This document shows, piece after piece, positions 61,701 through 64,000 of a DNA stretch of 64,000 nucleotides. The stretch is from contig NW_013654465.1 of the NCBI RefSeq assembly GCF_000499385.1, positions 62,001-126,000 of the forward strand, read 5' to 3'. Source of the stretch: Eimeria necatrix (Eukaryota > Apicomplexa > Conoidasida > Eucoccidiorida > Eimeriidae). The notes beneath the pieces are model-generated. The model was not told where the DNA came from. It saw nothing but the letters and a program-made list of their open reading frames with translations, and did no database searches. Numbering within the stretch: position 1 is the first letter of the stretch; every line of letters starts with the position of its first letter. The translations under genes and the position numbers were made by a program.

Positions 61701-61989
61701 GCAGTTTAAAAAAGGCTTGGGGATTAAAAGCTGCCACTTTTGCTGCTCCAAAGTCTTAACAGATTCCTGAAATGCCACTCGGGCTGCGCTGCTGCTGCGG
61801 CCATCGCAGCCGCTGCAGGAGCTGCAGCAGCAGCACAACAGCTGCTGCTGCAGCTGCTGCTGCAGCTGCTGCTGCTGCTGCAGCTGCTGCTGCAGCTGCT
61901 GCTGGGACTAGCTAGAGTGAAGGCCTGCTGCTAAATCCCCTCATGCGGATAGCTGCTTCTAACGCTAATTCAAACAGCCGAATTTCACG

Positions 61990-62156
61990 GAGACCCTGGG
62001 GCTTTCTTTTAATGCATGCATGCATGCATGTATTCATGCATGCATGCATGTATGCATGCATGCATGCAGTGTTCATGTATTCATGCATGCATGCATGTAT
62101 GCATGCATGTATGCATGCACGCATGCATGCGTGCATGCATGCATGCATGCATGCAG
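61990..62156. repeat. TGCATGCATG array
   Basis: ATGC tetranucleotide array of about 140 bp with GTATTCATGCA variants. Every unit contains the palindrome TGCATGCA. Confidence 0.9.
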
Positions 62157-62317
62157 TGTTGGACTCCCTTCAGGCCACTTTGGGGCATCAAATTGGACTT
62201 CAACTAAAAAGCTCGTTTGGGGCTTTTCACTTCCCCTTAAGACACCAATGCATGCACAGCAGCAAATGCCTCTCAGGGGCATTGGGCACTTCCCCCAATA
62301 TGCGCTGCTGCAGCAAA

Positions 62318-62545
62318 GGCTCCTGGGGCCCTCTGGGGCCCCTAGGGGCCCCCTGGGGCCCCTTGGGGCCCCCTGGGGCCCCTTGGGGCCCCTTGGGGCC
62401 CTTTGGGGGCCTCCTACGGCCCTTGAAGACCCAGGGGCCCCCAAAGGACCCACTGGAGGCCCCCTGGGCCTTCTTGGGGCCCCCTGGGACCCCTCAGGGG
62501 CCCTCTGGGGCCCCCTGGGGGCCCCCTGGGGGCCCCAAGAACCCT
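62318..62545. repeat. GGGGCCCCTT-type minisatellite block 2
   Basis: About 20 copies of a 10-11 bp TTGGGGCCCC/CTGGGGCCCC unit. It is translated as Gly/Pro repeats in open frames. Confidence 0.88.
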
Positions 62546-62798
62546 TTTCTTGAGGACTCTGCCGCTTTTCTGTAACTGTTGAAAGGCATGGAGCCCAGCA
62601 CTGAAAAAAGTCCTTTAGGAAATTTTTAGGAAATTATCTTTTGGAGTTAAAGAAAGAAACAAATGAAAGTTTCGGGACAATCAAATGAGTCAGCTGGTGA
62701 AAATGAGGCAGAGGCAGTAGTGGGGAAGCAAACAAAGAACATAAAAAGAAAAAGGAAATAAATAAAGAATAAATGCACAGAACAAATCCCAGCAGGCT

Positions 62799-62830
62799 CT
62801 GTACGTACACCCCGTGGGGTGTACGTACAG
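62799..62830. repeat. Compound palindrome with two TGTACGTACA cores
   Basis: A 32-bp perfect palindrome: CTGTACGTACACCCC, then GT/GG at the centre, then its mirror. Each half is itself built on the 10-bp palindrome. Confidence 0.85.
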
Positions 62831-63161
62831 AGGCTCCTGGGCCAGAGAGAAAAGCAGTTTGAAGAGAGTTTGCATTTATTTTTTTCAAAGTTTGAAAAGT
62901 TTGAACTTGTTGTTTATTTGTTTATTTTTCTTTCTGAGATTTGAAGCCTCCAGCTGTGCAGCCATGCACTTCTGAAGACCCGCTGCTGCGTTTTTGGCAT
63001 TTAGTTGGTCAAAAATTATTATTTTTGTTTCATTTATTTCTCAAAAAAGAAAAAATGAAATAAAGAAAGGTTTTATTTGCTATAAAGGGGAAATGGAACA
63101 AAGAGAGGCTTTTTCTGTTCTGGCAAAGTGCAGCTGGAATGCTCGCCTGTTTGTTTGCCTC

Positions 63162-63187
63162 AGTTCAGGTGTACGTACACCTGAACT
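63162..63187. repeat. 26-bp perfect palindrome centred on GTACGTAC
   Basis: Arms of 13 bp without a loop; the core is GGTGTACGTACACC. Confidence 0.9.
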
Positions 63188-63769
63188 AAGTCAAACAAAA
63201 GAAAAAAGTGCAATTTCAGTTTTTATTTCTGCACTTTTGTTTCATTTATTTTGCAAAAGCAAAGCCAAATGCAGCCCCCAAGATCCCCCGCGGGCACTGG
63301 AGTTGCAGATTTGCTTTCACTTCAACTGCATGCATGAAATAAATAAATCAAATTAATTAAATGGAATAAATTAAATAATAATATAAATGTTTTCGCAGAT
63401 TGAACAACAGATCTGCACGTTTGCTGTTCACCGTATGTTTGAAGTGTACATACACCTCAGAGCACAGCGCGCATGCATGCAACTTCACTTCAAGAACAAA
63501 ATAATCATTTTAATGTTTTATTGCATGCAAAAACATTCATTTTTCTCCTATTTGCATGCAAAATGCCAAGGTGTCCAGGAAAAGTCTTTAAAAATTGTAA
63601 AAGTCTTTTAAATGGACCAAAAGTCTTTTAAAATTATAAAGTCTTTTGTGCGGAAATCGCGCAGCTCTTTTGTGCCCAGAAACGCCATACATGCCATATC
63701 CCTGCAAGCTATTAATATCTATAATATAAATATATATTACATGTATAATGTATATATAATATAAATACA

Positions 63770-63772
63770 TAT

Positions 63773-63835
<63 letters not shown>
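63770..63835. repeat. (AT)n array
   Basis: About 28 AT dinucleotides, flanked by further TATATA-rich sequence up to about 63960. Confidence 0.9.
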
Positions 63836-63837
<2 letters not shown>

Positions 63838-64000
63838 GTACATATAATATGAATATATATTATAAAGTATATATAATATATATATATATATTATATTGTA
63901 TATATTTGTAATATATATAAATATATTCATTTGTACTTTTAGAGGTAAAGATATATTGATAAAGACACAAAGACACATATGTATGTAATATGCATGCATG

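Larger units (their letters stand above)
59754..64000. other. Repeat-rich terminal stretch, no supported gene
   Basis: The beginning is the MAPK2 upstream region. The rest is a mosaic of CAG arrays, GGGGCCCC-rich sequence, a TGCATGCA array, palindromes and an AT array, described separately. Long open frames exist (for example 60287-60820 plus and 61243-61737 minus). They are translations of simple repeats without domains, so I do not call them genes. A small non-repetitive gene could be hidden here. Confidence 0.5.

Noticed and set aside
61243..61737. Minus-strand 164-codon ORF
   Set aside because: It translates GGGGCCCC and CTG repeats (Gly/Pro/Gln runs) only.

Overview
This window looks like nuclear DNA of an apicomplexan parasite, most probably Eimeria. 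Four things point there: very many CAG/CTG triplet tracts read as poly-Gln, poly-Ala, poly-Ser or poly-Leu; degenerate telomere-like AGGGTTT sequence inside introns; GT-AG introns; and a gene set including GAP50, an apicomplexan-type MAP kinase 2 and tandem rhoptry-type pseudokinases. I do not name the species. All exon models were built by eye from splice signals, reading-phase agreement and remembered family sequences. No search or alignment program was run.

Layout. (1) 1-2.2 kb: no gene seen. (2) 2.2-6.4 kb, plus strand: a multi-exon beta-propeller (WD40-like) gene of unknown role. (3) 8.2-8.8 kb: a weak Gln/Ala-rich ORF, possibly an upstream exon of the next gene. (4) 9.1-19.9 kb, plus strand: TAF1, the largest TFIID subunit, in about 16 exons, with the conserved central domain, a CCHC zinc knuckle and one bromodomain. 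(5) 21.4-22.9 kb, plus strand: a seven-helix PAQR/HlyIII-family membrane protein. (6) 22.9-27.5 kb: no supported gene. (7) 27.5-39.0 kb, plus strand: four tandem single-exon, membrane-anchored kinase-fold genes of rhoptry kinase (ROPK) type. All four have lost the catalytic Asp. (8) 40.1-40.5 kb, minus strand: protein phosphatase 1 inhibitor-3. (9) 41.7-50.1 kb, plus strand: EDC4/Ge-1, the mRNA-decapping scaffold. (10) 51.9-53.9 kb, plus strand: GAP50, the membrane anchor of the glideosome motor. (11) 55.1-59.8 kb, minus strand: MAPK2 with a TGH activation motif, in 10 exons. (12) 59.8-64 kb: no supported gene, but many simple and palindromic repeats.

Two compositional states alternate. About 2.1-20 kb and 40.1-64 kb are dense in CAG repeats. 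About 20-40 kb, which holds the PAQR gene and the kinase array, is almost free of them. This resembles the repeat-rich and repeat-poor segments known in Eimeria chromosomes. The conserved housekeeping genes (transcription initiation, mRNA decay, PP1 regulation, motor anchoring, MAPK signalling) sit in the repeat-rich parts. The lineage-specific, probably secreted kinase-fold family sits in the repeat-poor part.

The least explained items are the decaying pseudokinase array, a recurrent palindrome built on GGTGTACGTACACC, fold-back elements between the kinase genes, and tandem or AGGGTTT-rich sequence pressed against several splice acceptors.
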